Positions 23,741 to 35,153 of a stretch of 64,000 nt of DNA are shown in pieces. A model generated the notes under the pieces. The model had not been told where the DNA came from. It saw nothing but the letters and a program-made list of their open reading frames with translations, and searched no databases. The position numbers and the translations under genes are program-made. Origin of the DNA: Beta vulgaris subsp. vulgaris (taxonomy: Eukaryota > Streptophyta > Magnoliopsida > Caryophyllales > Amaranthaceae); contig NC_079206.1 of the NCBI RefSeq assembly GCF_026745355.1, positions 34,776,130 through 34,840,129 on the forward strand, given 5' to 3'. Numbering within the stretch: the stretch's first letter is position 1; each line of letters opens with the position of its first letter.

Positions 23741-24240
23741 ACACCCCTTTTTAATCTACTTTGTCACTTGCATAGCAGAGATAACTCCAAACTTCTTAGG
23801 TTTCCCAAAACGTCTGTAGGAGGTTCGTTTTCTCAAAGGATTTCTCAACACTACTTTATGAACCTCACAGTCTATGTTAGCCATGTAAAGACTTAACCAG
23901 TTCATCCTAAGAATCACATCCAGGTCTCCCAAATTGAATTCTATTATGTCAGATGAATATACACAGTCTCCTATCTTCAAAGGCAAATTTCTAAACAACT
24001 TGGTACATCTTATGATCTCCCCAGTAGGAATACTGATAGACAAGTCAATTTCTTCATAGTCTACTAACCCCAGACTCTTTAGGATAGATGATTACACAAA
24101 AGAATAAGTTGCCCCCGATAAAATAATGTTTTAACAAGGACTGAGTTAAAAGAAAAATTACCAGAAACTACGTCGGCAGATTTCTCAGCTTCCTTCCGAC
24201 TCATCACGTACAATTTACCTGCAGGCTTATTCTGGTTGGG
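23741..24240 (-). pseudogene. Chromovirus protease region, degenerate
   Basis: Minus 24043-23756 encodes a protease C-terminal part (FRNLPLKIGDCVYSSDIIEF, DVILRMNWLSLYMANIDC). The active-site triplet expected just upstream (near 24100) has decayed to a FYRGA-like sequence with a frameshift, so the catalytic aspartate is missing. Confidence 0.75.
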
Positions 24241-25186
24241 ATTGTCACTTGCAAGCTTACTATAGTTCCTCTAGTTGTTCTGTTGTCCTACAGACTTAGG
24301 ACCTTGGTTTCCAGACTGGTTGAACCCTGATCTGACGTGATTACCGCTCCCATGGCCTTTCTGCTCGTTACTCTGCTTAGAGTAACACCCGTACTCCCTA
24401 TGACCCTTATTTTGGCAGTAGTTACAAGTCACTAGGTCACTCATACAGTCTCTCTCAGGGTGGTTTTTGTCATAGCTCTTGCAGTGATAAACTCTTTTAG
24501 GTCGACCCTTATTGCGGTTATCCTAGTTGTTTCTCCCTTGGAAATTCCCATTACCATTCCGGTTTTTCTTGAAATTCCCTTGGTTTCCCCCAGCATTAAA
24601 GTCTTTTCTTTTCTCACCTACCACAATATTCTTCTTATCCCTCCTTGACTGTAGTCCATAAATATGGGCTGCTCTCCTATACACAATATCTAGGGATGCA
24701 AAGGTCTCACCTCCTAACCCCAATTGTATCTCATGAGTCAAGCCTTGCTCAAACCTTTGAGCCTTCAGCTCCTCAGTGGCTATAACTTTAGGTGCAATTT
24801 TCGATAGTGGCCTTTTGCTTCCTAAAAAATGCAGGGTAAAATTTCCCACTCAAGGCAGTCATAAAGGCATCCCGATCGAATCCTTCCACAACACTCAATC
24901 TAGCTCCACTCTCCTTCCACCATAAGTCAGCCTCATTTTTGAGGTATAGCACAGCCTGACCCACTCTCATATGCTAAGGATAATTCGCAGCCTCAAAAAG
25001 TTCCTCAAATTCCCTAATCCAGTTTTCTAGGAAGGTTGGGTCAGCTTACCCCGTATAATATGGTGACTTAACCGTAGCTAGCCTTTCAAACATTTCCCCA
25101 ATAGTCTCAGGACGCTCATCTCTCTCCTGAGTCAATTTTTCCGCCAAGAGGCGAATAACATCAGCTATGTCGTTGTTGTTAGCCAT
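24241..25186 (-). pseudogene. Chromovirus gag, broken
   Basis: Gag would form the particle that packages element RNA. The start is the ATG at 25186 (MANNNDIADVIRLLAEKL), followed by RDERPETIGEMFERL. An in-frame TAA lies near 25051 and a TAG near 24975. The capsid core continues with LYLKNEADLWWKESGARL (minus 24970-24788), shifts frame near 24800, and goes on with EELKAQRFEQGL to a glycine/asparagine-rich linker (to 24523). A CCHC-like CYYCQNKGHREYGC knuckle is near 24420. It is clearly inactive. Confidence 0.88.
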
Positions 25187-25356
25187 CCTACTTCGGTACC
25201 TTAAAGTAATATAACTCTATGTTAGGTTCTAGTATAACTTATATGCCCATCTAAGAAGGCAACATTTGATTTGATCGATCAAGATCACATCAACAAACAT
25301 TTCCTCAAACAGTTCCAAGTATAACATAAAATGTTCTCTAGTAACCACATAATCAT

Positions 25357-25632
25357 CCATGGAGAAATATTCACATCAAAACACACAAGTAGAAACAATC
25401 AAGAATTTATTCACGTAATAAAATAAATTTAAATAATAAAAAGATTCCCATCACGTGCACAAAATTAATTCTTGCTCACTCATATAAATAAATAATAACT
25501 TTTATTCCTCCAAAAAAGGGTATTAATAAATAACTGTTACTATAACGTTATATTTTCCTAAAACGATGGTACAATAAAACATTTCTAATCATTGTTGGCC
25601 AACTATCCAACATTATTCTATTAATATTGATA
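25357..25632 (-). repeat. Leader direct repeat, copy B
   Basis: Direct-repeat partner of 16603-16888. On the minus strand it is followed after about 170 bp by the gag start. Its upper end stops abruptly at 25632, where unrelated sequence TGATAAGAGGTTTTTAATG begins. Confidence 0.9.
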
Positions 25633-26335
25633 AGAGGTTTTTAATGTGTCCTTAAGGCACCAAAAACCGCTTTCCAAACAATATTTATAAGTCCTAACAA
25701 GCAATTACTAAGAGAATAGTAAGGGCAAGTCACGGGTCGATCCACAGGGAAAATGGGATTGATTAAAGTCTATCAAGTCCAGACTACCTAATTGAAAGGT
25801 ATTTGGGGGTTTGAAAGAGGTTTGGTAACAATTAAGACTAACTAATAACAAGAACAAGCAAATATCAAGAGTTTAAATATCAAATAAGAAGACACTAGAG
25901 TTAAGGTTACTAGTATGAATAAGAACGGATAATGATTGTTAATGCGATTGTGAAGCAACGAAGACGATTATGCAAGGTTTAGTATTCCTCTAAAATACTT
26001 AAGTCCTCTCTCGAATGGTCCTCAAGAGTAATCACTTAATCAATCAACTAAATTCTCTCTCGAATGGTCTTTAGTTCATTGATTAAGAGATTCAATAAGT
26101 TCGGAAAACCACTAATGAAGGATCCCCTTAATTTCTACCCAACATCTTGGCCTAGAGATTAAGTTGATTCTTGGGGATGATAAAAGAGTTCAAAATTCGA
26201 TTTAAGAACATTTGAAATCAAAATACCAAAGTCTAAATGTGATCAATATCTATCCTAAGGTTTCAAAACACCAAGATCAATGCATAAACTTCTTTAAACA
26301 TCACAATCACATCAACAACACATTTAAAACTATTT
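25633..26335. mobile_element. Fragment of another, unclassified repeat
   Basis: It starts TGATAAGAGGTTTTTAATG, contains CACGGGTCGATCCACAGGGA, a phrase I associate with plant repeats, and has two imperfect copies of CTCTCTCGAATGGTC (26010 and 26053). It ends where Tat coding sequence starts at about 26336. The family is not recognised; the ATG at 26212 lies here and is not the Tat start. Confidence 0.45.
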
Positions 26336-27748
26336 GCGGCCGTCAAGGAAGGAAGATGGATGGTGATAGCAACGATGAGGATGTTGTCATGGTCATCTCA
26401 GGAGGATTTGCGGCCGGAGGTCCAACAAATCGCGGCCACAAAAACTATTTGCGGGAACTCAGTCAGGTTATGCTCACTAACCAGGCCGAATCTGATCCTT
26501 TCCCTAAAATAGTGGTCAGCGAGCTGGACCGAGGAAAGATAAGAACGCCGCATGATGATCCTTTAGTAGTGGAAATGAAGATTGCCAACCTCAGGGTTAG
26601 GCGAATTCTGATTGATACCGGAAGCTCCATTGATATAATCAGTGCTGATTGTTTGTCTCGGTTGAAGTTTGATAAAAATGACTTGATTCCTGTAAATCAC
26701 CCTATAATCGGTTTCGGCGGAGGGGTCATCCATCCCATGGGGACCGTCACTCTACCCGTCAGGGTTGGAGAGAAAGATGCTGCCAGGACGCTCTTTGTGA
26801 AATTTTTGGTAGTACGAGACTTGACTGCTTATAATGTCATTCTCGGACGACCTACCTTAAATCACATCAAGGCTGTTATCGTGACCCGTTTAATGCTAAT
26901 GAAGTTTGAGTGTGATGGGGGGAAGATTGGATCTCTCTATGGAGATCAGCAAGCTGCCAGAGAATGCTACCTCACCACTCTTAAACCATCATCATGGAAA
27001 GAGAAGGCAGAGCGTCCAAGGGTCCGGGAGAATGATTTAGCCGAAAAGGTGAAGGGTCAGATTGTTGAGCTAAAGCAAGAAGTAGAGAAGGTTCAAGAGC
27101 TACCTCTCCCTGAGAGCAAGTCGTCCATGCTCTTGCCTAGCAAGAAAAGAAAGTGCTTGGCTATTAAAGAAGAAAAGCATTCATCTGAGGAGGTTATGGC
27201 TATAATGAGTCTGGGACTAGAACTTCCAGAGCCGGTAGTAAGTCCGGTGGAAATTTGTTTAAGGCCAGATTGTCCAGAAAGAATATTGAAGATTGGGTCC
27301 GTCCTGAATTTTGAGATAAAGGACGCTTTGATCAAGCTGTTAAGAGAATTTGAAGATGTATTTGCATATACCGTAGAGGAAATGCCTGGGATAGATCCTG
27401 AGGTGGCGGTACATAAGTTAAACATTGAGCTGGGACAGAAGCCTATTCGGCAGAAGAAGAGGCATCTAGGGCCGGCCAGAAATCAGGCCGTTGATGAAGA
27501 GGTTCAAAAGCTGCCCAAGTCTAAGTTCATCCGTGAGACTTATTATCCAGATTGGGTAGCAAATGTGGTGATGGTTCCGAAGCCGAATGGCACATGGAGG
27601 ATGTGCGTTGATTACACGGATTTAGACAAGGCTTGTCCTAAGGACAGCTTTCCGTTGCCCAAGATTGATCGGCTGGTTAATTCTACAGCAGGTCATGCCC
27701 TACTGAGTTTCATGGATGCTTACTCAGGCTTCCACCAGATTCCCATGT
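26336..27748 (+). pseudogene. Tat gag end, protease and first part of reverse transcriptase
   Basis: The frame is open from before 26336 up to the CACTA insertion. It starts with the conserved gag-protease linker around VISGGFAAGGPTNRG, then the aspartic protease with catalytic ILIDTGSSIDIIS (near 26608-26646) and NVILGRPTLN. A linker with KSSMLLPSKKRK follows. Reverse transcriptase begins around 27420 (QKKRHLGPARNQ), with VVMVPKPNGTWRMCVDY and ACPKDSFPLPKID, and stops at SGFHQIPM where the CACTA interrupts. No stop occurs in this part, so it decayed less than the rest; upstream residues from the ATG at 26212 come from foreign repeat DNA. Confidence 0.92.
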
Positions 27749-28074
27749 CACTACTACAAAAAGGCTTGAAGAGACCCCCTAAAAATGCTCTTAGAGACCA
27801 CATAAGAGGTGGTCTCTAGCTCACTGGTCTCTTAGTATAAGAGACCACCTTTTAGAGGTGGTTTTTTTATAAATGGAAGAGACCACTGTTTAAGAAAAGT
27901 GGTAGCTTAGGTGTTGGTTGGAGGAACTAGGAAAGAAGGAAAGATACCACTTATTTAATTTAAATGGTACCTTTAACTCTACCAATAAACCACTTAGGCA
28001 GATAAGTGGTCTTTTTGGTTCCACTAAAAATGACCACTTATCTGTATAAGGTGGTCTCTTTGCTTAACATAAAT

Positions 28075-28780
28075 AAACAACTTTTTATATTGGCTTTTTT
28101 AATGTAAAAATTTGTATATATCCCCTTTTTTTAATTAAACATATTATCATAATATATTAATACACTTGATGTGTTTTATCCATCCATTAAACATGTACCA
28201 AATATTCATTCATTTAAAATAATTATTTACATAATAATATCCTTAACCACTCAGATATTCAACGAATGTGTTTCGTAAAATGAGTAATAAATTAAGAAAA
28301 TTTCAAACTACATAGACAAAATTTTCAAAAATGAAAAAGATATATTATACGTCCTAGTCAAAATCTAGGCTATATTCAAGTTCTTCCTATCCGCATCACA
28401 CTTGTTCATGTGAGCTCTGCCAAAATACTACCACGAGTAGGGGGGCCGTTATACTGAAAATCCTTTCTGTAAATTCAATCGCAAATCCTTGCCTGGTAGC
28501 TTTTGTGGTGTCCAACAATATTATGATACCTGACGAGTCATCTCCACAATCCACACACAATGTCAGCTATTGGGCCAAGTTTAGTGCTGCAAATCTACAA
28601 TATCATAGCTATATCATAATAAGATGACACCATTGCCTTCAGCAAAACAACATAAACACCATATACAAATGTAATCCGATCCCTAAAGGCCAAAGCATTT
28701 GAACTTTGAAAGATACTCATTATTAACTATTAAGTATTTTAATAATTAAGACGGCAAAACGCAACAAATAAGCACCAGAA
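28075..28780. other. AT-rich interior of CACTA, no gene seen
   Basis: No coding, RNA or strong repeat signal between the left subterminal repeats and the possible captured exons. Confidence 0.4.
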
Positions 28781-28804
28781 TATGCATGAAGACGGTAGAT
28801 GGCA

Positions 28805-31010
28805 ATGATTTAGTATACACTCATGCGTTTGCTATCCTTTGCATGCACAATTTCTGTCCCAAGGAAGACAATAGTCAGCACAGATTTAGTTTCCAAAGAC
28901 GCTTTTAGTATCGCTATTTCCTGCACACACACAAATATATAACACAATCAACTCAAACTCATTCGAGTTCCAGAACTTCCCTTTCGTAATAGAATCAACA
29001 ACACGTAAACCAAAAGAGGAACAGAAAAAGGAAACTATCAGCAAAAGACATGAGAAGTATCATCACAACTCTCCTGAGAGAGTGTCAGTAGTTTTTTCTT
29101 AATATTGGATAATTAAGCAGTGCCAGGTTATAAAGATGTTATTTAAGGGTGATAGACATTCACAGACTATAAACTCAGGAAAGCGATTACATCAACCCAA
29201 ATAACTCTCATCCATTATTAAGAGCCAAAAATTGCATGGATGGAGGCTGAAACAAACAGGCATCAACAGCTCTGAAGATAATAATAAGACAGAAAAAAGG
29301 TACAACCTTGGGAAGAAAGAGAAACACAAGTATACAAAAAGATGTTCTCTCCAAAACGATGAGGCTCAATGGGCAAAAAGGAAGAAATTTAAGAACACCA
29401 ACATTATGCAGCAAATAGTATCCTCAGTTTCAGTATTAGATAGTAGTAGTGACAAGCAATAAAGCAGTTATGTAACATGTATTGCAGTGAAGCTATGAAT
29501 GCAATAGTGAGAAAAGAACAACAATAAACTAGTTCTATGCATGCCTAAAAAATAGATAAAATTGACATATTGAAACTCTAATTTACTTATAGTATGAAGA
29601 TCCTTTAAAACCCTCAAGCATCAAATCACCATTTCAGCTCCAAAACACAAAAACAGAGTGAAATGCATGGAAATTGATCAGGAGACACAACTCTTCAGAA
29701 GAAAAGGAAAGAAGTCAAGAAGTGAAAAGACAAACCGAGAAGCTATCAGAAAGAGTTTGCCGATTAAGAGCTGCCTCAATAGTAGTTGTAAATTTATACA
29801 TAATGACTGCAATCACACCTGCAATGATCGCTCCCAAGAAGGCCTGGACAGGGGATGGGGTTTTAGATTCAATCGAGACTGATCCAATTGCTTTGAAGCT
29901 GTCCAATGCCTCCTCTTTCATACTCTTCGCACCAGACGATCTCATTCTCTAATATCACAAAACAACTATAGATTACCATCTGAAACAGACAATGAACATA
30001 TGCTCTAGAGGCACAAAGCCCTGAAAATACATGTCTCAATTGGTAAAATACATAAAAACCAAGATCATCGAAAAAATTTAAAAGCTGTGCACAAGGGCAT
30101 ATTGCTAAGAACCAAACTTGACTAAATGCATGTCATTATAAGAGAAGAGAACCCAACCCAAAGAGAAGGAGCTTTGCTCAGTTCATATTAGTTATGAACA
30201 TTTTTTGTCATTATCATAATTAAAAAAAAAGTAGTATATTGAAACTAAAATTACCATTGTCCCAAAAGAGCTCATAGATGGTGGTCATGTGTTGGTTTTC
30301 ATATACTACTTTCTAAATTCAATAAACATGTACGATTCAATATACTACTCCTTTTGTTTTTATTTATAAAGAGCTTATTTAGTTATTTATAACATTCTTA
30401 ATTCCGAAAAATTGAAAACCCCAAAGTAGAAGATAAAATTGAAAACCATGAAAAAGGTGAAAGAAATTACACTTAATTCCAAAAAAACGAGAGTTTATAT
30501 CGTCTAAGCTTTGCAATACATATAAGCAACACACAAAATCTTAAATTTTATAAATTTATTCAAACAAATGAACCTGCAATATGAGGATGCGGGTGAATCA
30601 AGTAATAGTAGATTCATGGTGAATAATTTAGGGAAGCTTAGCAATAATAAGTCACATAAGAATTGAAAACCCCAAATTATATAATCTTCAAGATTAATTG
30701 TTGTTATGGCACCCATTGGCTAAACCCTAACCCATCTACCGCCAAGAAATTAAGAGAAATCACTATAACTTCAAATATAGTATAAAACCTAGGAGAGAGA
30801 GAAGTAAAATTCAAGGGGGTAGAGTGAACACCTAAATTAATGTTAGCAAAAAAAACCAAAACAAATAATGACGAATTTGATATCGTATAAACCCTAGAAA
30901 AAAAGAGAGAAAGATGAGTAACAAATTGCAATACCCAAATTCGGCGAAAGAGTGATCGGTCAAGAACAGATATAGAGCGAAATTGTTTCAAATGAGATAA
31001 CGTAATTCTG
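28805..31010 (-). pseudogene. Captured host gene fragment inside CACTA (possibly DUF3082-like)
   Basis: On the minus strand an acceptor GATATTAG precedes an exon at 29948-29736 that ends at a GT donor (29735). It encodes AFLGAIIAGVIAVIMYKFTT followed by TIEAALNRQTLSDSFS, a membrane-segment sequence with protein-like composition. From memory it resembles plant and cyanobacterial DUF3082 membrane proteins; I cannot verify this. A second possible exon (about 28920-28805) follows a strong acceptor TTTGTGTGTGTGCAG and ends in a stop. The stretch at 30990-30700 looks like a 5' leader. Captured fragments with splice sites are known from CACTA elements. No full protein is evident. Confidence 0.4.
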
Positions 31011-31890
31011 GGCGTTAATGAAGAAGTTGAAGATTTAATGTAATGGCGGACTAATTGGTTTCCATTTGAGGTTCAGTCAAGTTTTCTAAGTATTTATTCT
31101 AAACTATTGTCAAATGCCAAAAGAAGAAAAAAAAACATGTGCAAAATGAAATTTATATAATCTTCAAGATTGATGAGTGGAATAATGGATACTTGAAGGA
31201 GTAAGATATGAGGAGAGAGAAAACGAATTAAATGTTCCACAACAAAGAAAGATGAAGGAACTATGAGGAATTATATATGACAATCCTCTATTTGGGCTCA
31301 TGAGAATGTTGGCAGTCGTGAGCGTCGGGGGTGGAAGGAGTCGTGGGCTTCGGAAGACAGGAGGGTGGGGAGTCGTGAAGTTCGAGTAACTAGGGACTAA
31401 GGGGTTCGTCGGCGTCGGGCGACAGGGGATTAGTGACGGGGGTTTGGGGGTTAGAGGCTAATAGCATTAATACATTACAATACAATATTTAAAGTTCTAC
31501 TTCTATCCTTCTAGGGTTGCATTTTCAAATGGTCGGTTCGTAATCTTATTCACAAGATTACGTTTCCAATTTTTTTTTTTTTTTTGGTAAATTCTAATGT
31601 ACCTATTAATGACTAATAAGTGTATAAGAAAATTAAATTTAATGGATGACATCAATTTTCAAAAAGGATGTAAAATCAAAGTAACCACTTAATTAGAATA
31701 AGGGGTTTTTTTGTCTTGGATTTTTTTTGGTGACATGCAAAAAGACCACTTTTCTAAAAAGTAGGTCTTTTTGTCATACGAAAAGAGACCCATTTTGTAA
31801 CAAATTAGGTGCCTTTTACTAAATAACCACCTATATCATCAATATGGTCTCTTATGGGTGATTTCTTTGCACATATTTGTAGTAGTGTGT

Positions 31891-32440
31891 GGCCGGACGA
31901 CCAAGATAAAACCTCCTTCATTACAGAGAAAGGGCTGTAAGGATGGCTCCAGATGCCCTTCGTCCTGAGAAATGCGTCGGCCACTTTTCAAAGGCTTATC
32001 AAAACGGTGTTTCAGCCACAACTTGGGAGAAATATGGAAGCTTATATCGACGATATGATCGTCAAAAGTAAAGAAGAAAAGAATCATCTGGACGATTTGA
32101 GGGAAACTTTCCTCACTTTGAGGAAGTACAAGTTAAAGCTCAATCCGCAGAAATGTGTATTCGGCGTAGTAGCTGGAACATTTCTGGGGTTTTTGGTTGA
32201 TCAGAGAGGGATTGAGGCCAATCCCTGAAAATTCAAGCTATCATGAATATGACCTCGCCGTCTAAAGTCAAAAAAGTTCAGCGTCTGACGGGCTGTTTGG
32301 CTGGTCTTGGACGGTTTCTTTCGAAATCAGGGGACAAATGTCACCATTTCTTTGCAACCATTAAAAAGAATGCCAAGTTTGAATGGACGGAAGAGGCTTA
32401 GGTGGCGCTTCAGTTAAGTTAAAGATCATCTTCGGCAGCT
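31891..32440 (+). pseudogene. Tat reverse transcriptase, second part
   Basis: Reading resumes directly after the CACTA. A frameshift or stop lies near 31938; the frame at 31953-32228 then carries MPFVLRNASATFQRL, the active site AYIDDMIVKS with both aspartates, and KLNPQKCVFGV. A stop at 32226 and a frame change follow, with the connection region (RLTGCLAGLGRFLSKSG) in another frame to about 32400. Confidence 0.9.
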
Positions 32441-33240
32441 GCTTAGATTGATCAGAACGGCCGAGGGAGAAAAATTGTACGTTTACCTGGCCGTGTCTCC
32501 ATTCGTGGTAAGTGCTGTTCTCTTAGCTGAGAGAGACTCAGTGCAAATATCCGTCTATTTTGTGAGCCATGTCTTGAAAGACGCGGAGACCAGGTATTCG
32601 TCCATTGAGAAGTTCGGCCTGGCTCTGTTGATGGCCAGCCGGAAGTTAAGGCCTTACTTCCTAGCCCATAGCATTCTTGTTTTTACTGATCAGCCACTGA
32701 GGCAAGTGTTGCATAAGATGGATGCATCTGGACGGATGTTGAAATGGGCCATTGAGATCAATATGTTTGACTTAGCATTCGAGCCTCGAAAGGCAATCAA
32801 AGGGCAAGCTTTAGCTGATTTCATTGTAGAGCTTACCCGGCCTACAGTAGAAAGCGTCCAAGACCCAGCAGATGGAAAGCGTCATTGGACCCTAATGGTG
32901 GACGGATCCTCAACTGCGAACGGATGTGGGGCAGGGATCATCTTTCAATCACCAGAAGGGGATAAGTTTGAGTATTCAATGAAGTTCAAATTCCAGGCTT
33001 CAAACAATGAGGCAGAGTATGAAGCTCTCTTAGCCGGCATAAAAATGTGCAAAGCCGCTGGAGCCTTGGAGATTGAGGCTAAAACTGACTCTCTGTTGGT
33101 GGTCAGTTAATAAACGGAGACTTTGAGTGCAAAGAAGTCCATGAGTAAATATATGAACTTGGTCAAAGAGGAGATCAAGTCTTTGAAGAGGGTCGTCCTA
33201 GATCAAGTGCCTAGATCTGAAAATCATCAGGCTGATGCTC
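32441..33240 (+). pseudogene. Tat dual RNase H region
   Basis: First the ancestral RNase H (LYVYLAVSPFVVSAVLLAE, VFTDQPLRQVLHKMD), then the extra archaeal-like RNase H typical of Tat (MVDGSSTANGCGAGIIF, NNEAEYEALLAGIKMC, TDSLLVVS). A TAA at 33108 interrupts it; the end VPRSENHQADALSKLAT follows from 33123. The acidic residues D, E, D of the second domain are visible. The region is nearly intact apart from the stop. Confidence 0.88.
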
Positions 33241-34223
33241 TTTCTAAGCTGGCCACTTCGGCTGAAGGGGATGTTCCTAGAACAGTCTTCTGGGAGGTCA
33301 AGGCGGCCAAGAGCATTGAGGCCGAGGAAGTTCTGATTCTCAGCCGAGAAAATGAGTGGATGAGCCCCATCATTGAATTCAAGAAGACTGGCCGGATACC
33401 TCTTGATCCTATAGAAGCTAAGTATGTGAAAGCTAGGGACAAGTGGCTTGAGTTGTGGAATGAGACTCTATACAAAAAATCCTACAACCGGCCTCTCCTT
33501 AAGTGCATTAGCAGAAAAGAGGGATTGGACGTTTTAATGGAACTGCATGAGGGAGCTTGTGCTTCCCACATTGGAGGAAGAGCGTTAGGAGAAAAGGCTC
33601 TCAGGACTGGCTACTTTTGGCCGACCTTGAAAGAGGACGCCTTGCTCTATGCCAAGAAGTGTGATAGTTGCCAGAAGCATGGCAACATCTATCAGAAGCC
33701 GTCCAACTACTTAACTCCAATCCTTTTCCCTCTTCCATTTGCCAAATGGGGAATGGACATTCTTGGCCCCTTTCCTATTGCTGCCGGCCAGAAAAAGTTT
33801 GTAATAGTAGCTGTGGACTACTTTACAAAGTGGGTTGAAGCTGAAGCATTAAGAGGCATTACCACCAATGACGTCAAAGGGTTCATCTGGAAGAACCTCA
33901 TTACAAGGTTTGGTATGCCCCAGTCGATCGTCTTTGACAATGGGCCGCAGTTTGAAACACCCAAGCTTCGTCAATGATTGGCCGATCAGGGAATCAAAGC
34001 TCACTTTGCTGCAGTAGCCCATCCACAAGCCAATTGGCAGGTCTTGAGGAAAATGGAAGCGGTCGGCCGAGCCAAGGAGCTAGGAAAGCTCACCCCTAAC
34101 TGGGAAGGACCCTACAAAATAATCGAAGTAGTTCAGAATGGCACCTTTCGTCTGGAAGGCATGGACGGACGTCCCATTCCTAGGACGTGGAATTATGATA
34201 CTTTGAAGAAATACGTTGTTTAG
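33241..34223 (+). pseudogene. Tat integrase with internal deletion
   Basis: The zinc-binding part (LHEGACASHIGG ... KKCDSCQKHG) and the first two catalytic aspartates (WGMDILGPF, VFDNGPQFE) are present. A stop lies at 33975. The next frame reads IKAHFAAVAHPQANWQ and then jumps straight to the C-terminal KLTPNWEGPYKIIEVV. The usual core end with the catalytic glutamate, roughly 100 residues, is missing, so the enzyme could not work. It ends with YDTLKKYVV. Confidence 0.88.
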
Positions 34224-35153
34224 GGCATCTTGACAAATTGTAATCTTCGCTTAATGCATTACAATGAAAAAAGTAGAATGTATACATGTACCTTGACTAT
34301 CCGTCAAGCAAAATTCATATAATACAGCTCTACTTCTCTATGACTCTGTTTGATTTATTTGCTTAAGTTATATACTAATCGTCTAAAGCTAACAAACACA
34401 ACAGGGAAACAAATGAAAATGCACCTTCTATTAGGAGATCGGCTAAATATGTTATCGTCCTAAAAATGAATAATTACATAAATTGCCCGCTTGTTTGCTT
34501 AAAGAGTTTAAACATCTCCTAAACAAGGTCGGCTGGAATTAGGACGCCTTAGTAAAGGTATCCTACCTTCCGTCCAAAAGCCAAAAACTTAGAAATAACA
34601 ACCTTAGTAATGGAACAAGTTATTTCATAATTTACCAAAGATGGACGAGTTGCAATCATTCTTATAATTTAGAAATGACTAAGTCTTTGTCCAATGACGA
34701 ATGATTGGCCAAGTTTTTGGCCGAACAAGTTATTTACTTAGCAGTTCTTAAACTCACAAGTTTTTGGCCGAACAAGTTATTAACTTGGCAGTTTAAAAAC
34801 TCACAAGTTTTTGGCCGAACAAGTTATTAACTTAGCAGTTTTTAAACTCACAAGTTTTTGCTTGGGCATCTGGTGAACGTTCTGATTTCTATTCGTCCAG
34901 AAAAGAACTAATGGTTCAGGCAAAGAATGTTAAGACGAATTGCTTTGGTACTTGGCATATATATTAAATAATGAAGTAAGGCATCGTTTGCATTAAAGTA
35001 TGGAACATTGGAGATTGAGAAAGATAACTTTTCATAGATAGGAGAAAGGATTACAAGCTAATCTAAAAACTAAACTACAACCTAATCTAAAGAAAAAGTA
35101 CAAAAGGCAATTAAATTACAAGTGGCCTGCGGCCAAAGTTGAAAGCAGAAAAG
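34224..35153. other. Tat spacer between pol and antisense gene
   Basis: Non-coding DNA with a 47-bp repeat at 34714-34860. No gene seen. Confidence 0.6.
34714..34860. repeat. 47-bp tandem repeat, 3 copies
   Basis: TTTTTGGCCGAACAAGTTAT starts at 34714, 34761 and 34808, with the next partial unit at 34855; spacing is exactly 47 bp. It lies in the Tat 3' region, a place where such repeats often arise. Confidence 0.9.

Larger units (their letters stand above)
16603..25632 (-). mobile_element. Ty3/gypsy chromovirus in circularly permuted order
   Basis: Reading the minus strand from 25632 downward gives a 280-bp leader repeat, gag, protease, reverse transcriptase/RNase H, integrase with chromodomain, a polypurine tract, one LTR (20437-17945), a primer-binding site, a leader ORF and then the same 280-bp leader repeat again (16888-16603). 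There is no second LTR at either end. The chromodomain, tRNA-Met primer site and 2.5-kb LTR point to a Tekay-like chromovirus. The coding part is broken by stops and frameshifts. Either a truncated tandem array sharing an LTR or insertion of a one-LTR circle would explain the order. Confidence 0.8.
27749..31887. mobile_element. CACTA element, 4139 bp, inserted in Tat reverse transcriptase
   Basis: The termini are CACTACTACAAA at 27749 and TTTGTAGTAGTG ending at 31887, perfect inverted repeats. TGT at 27746-27748 and 31888-31890 is the 3-bp duplication. Removing the element and one TGT makes the reverse transcriptase reading continuous across the site. Subterminal repeats of GAGACCAC / GTGGTCTCTT lie at 27765-28060 and 31740-31860. 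No transposase is seen; the interior instead seems to carry a host gene fragment on the minus strand. Confidence 0.93.

Noticed and set aside
17945..25632. Ordinary chromovirus with 3' LTR only
   Set aside because: The primer site beyond the LTR at 17928-17941 and the leader repeat at 16603 show that the LTR belongs to two internal regions.
26212..26335. ATG and first about 40 codons of the long frame leading into Tat protease
   Set aside because: This part is unrelated repeat DNA fused to the truncated Tat coding region, so it is not the natural start.
30704..30991. 95-codon minus frame as a complete gene
   Set aside because: Serine/phenylalanine-rich with no domain; reads more like a 5' leader of the captured gene.
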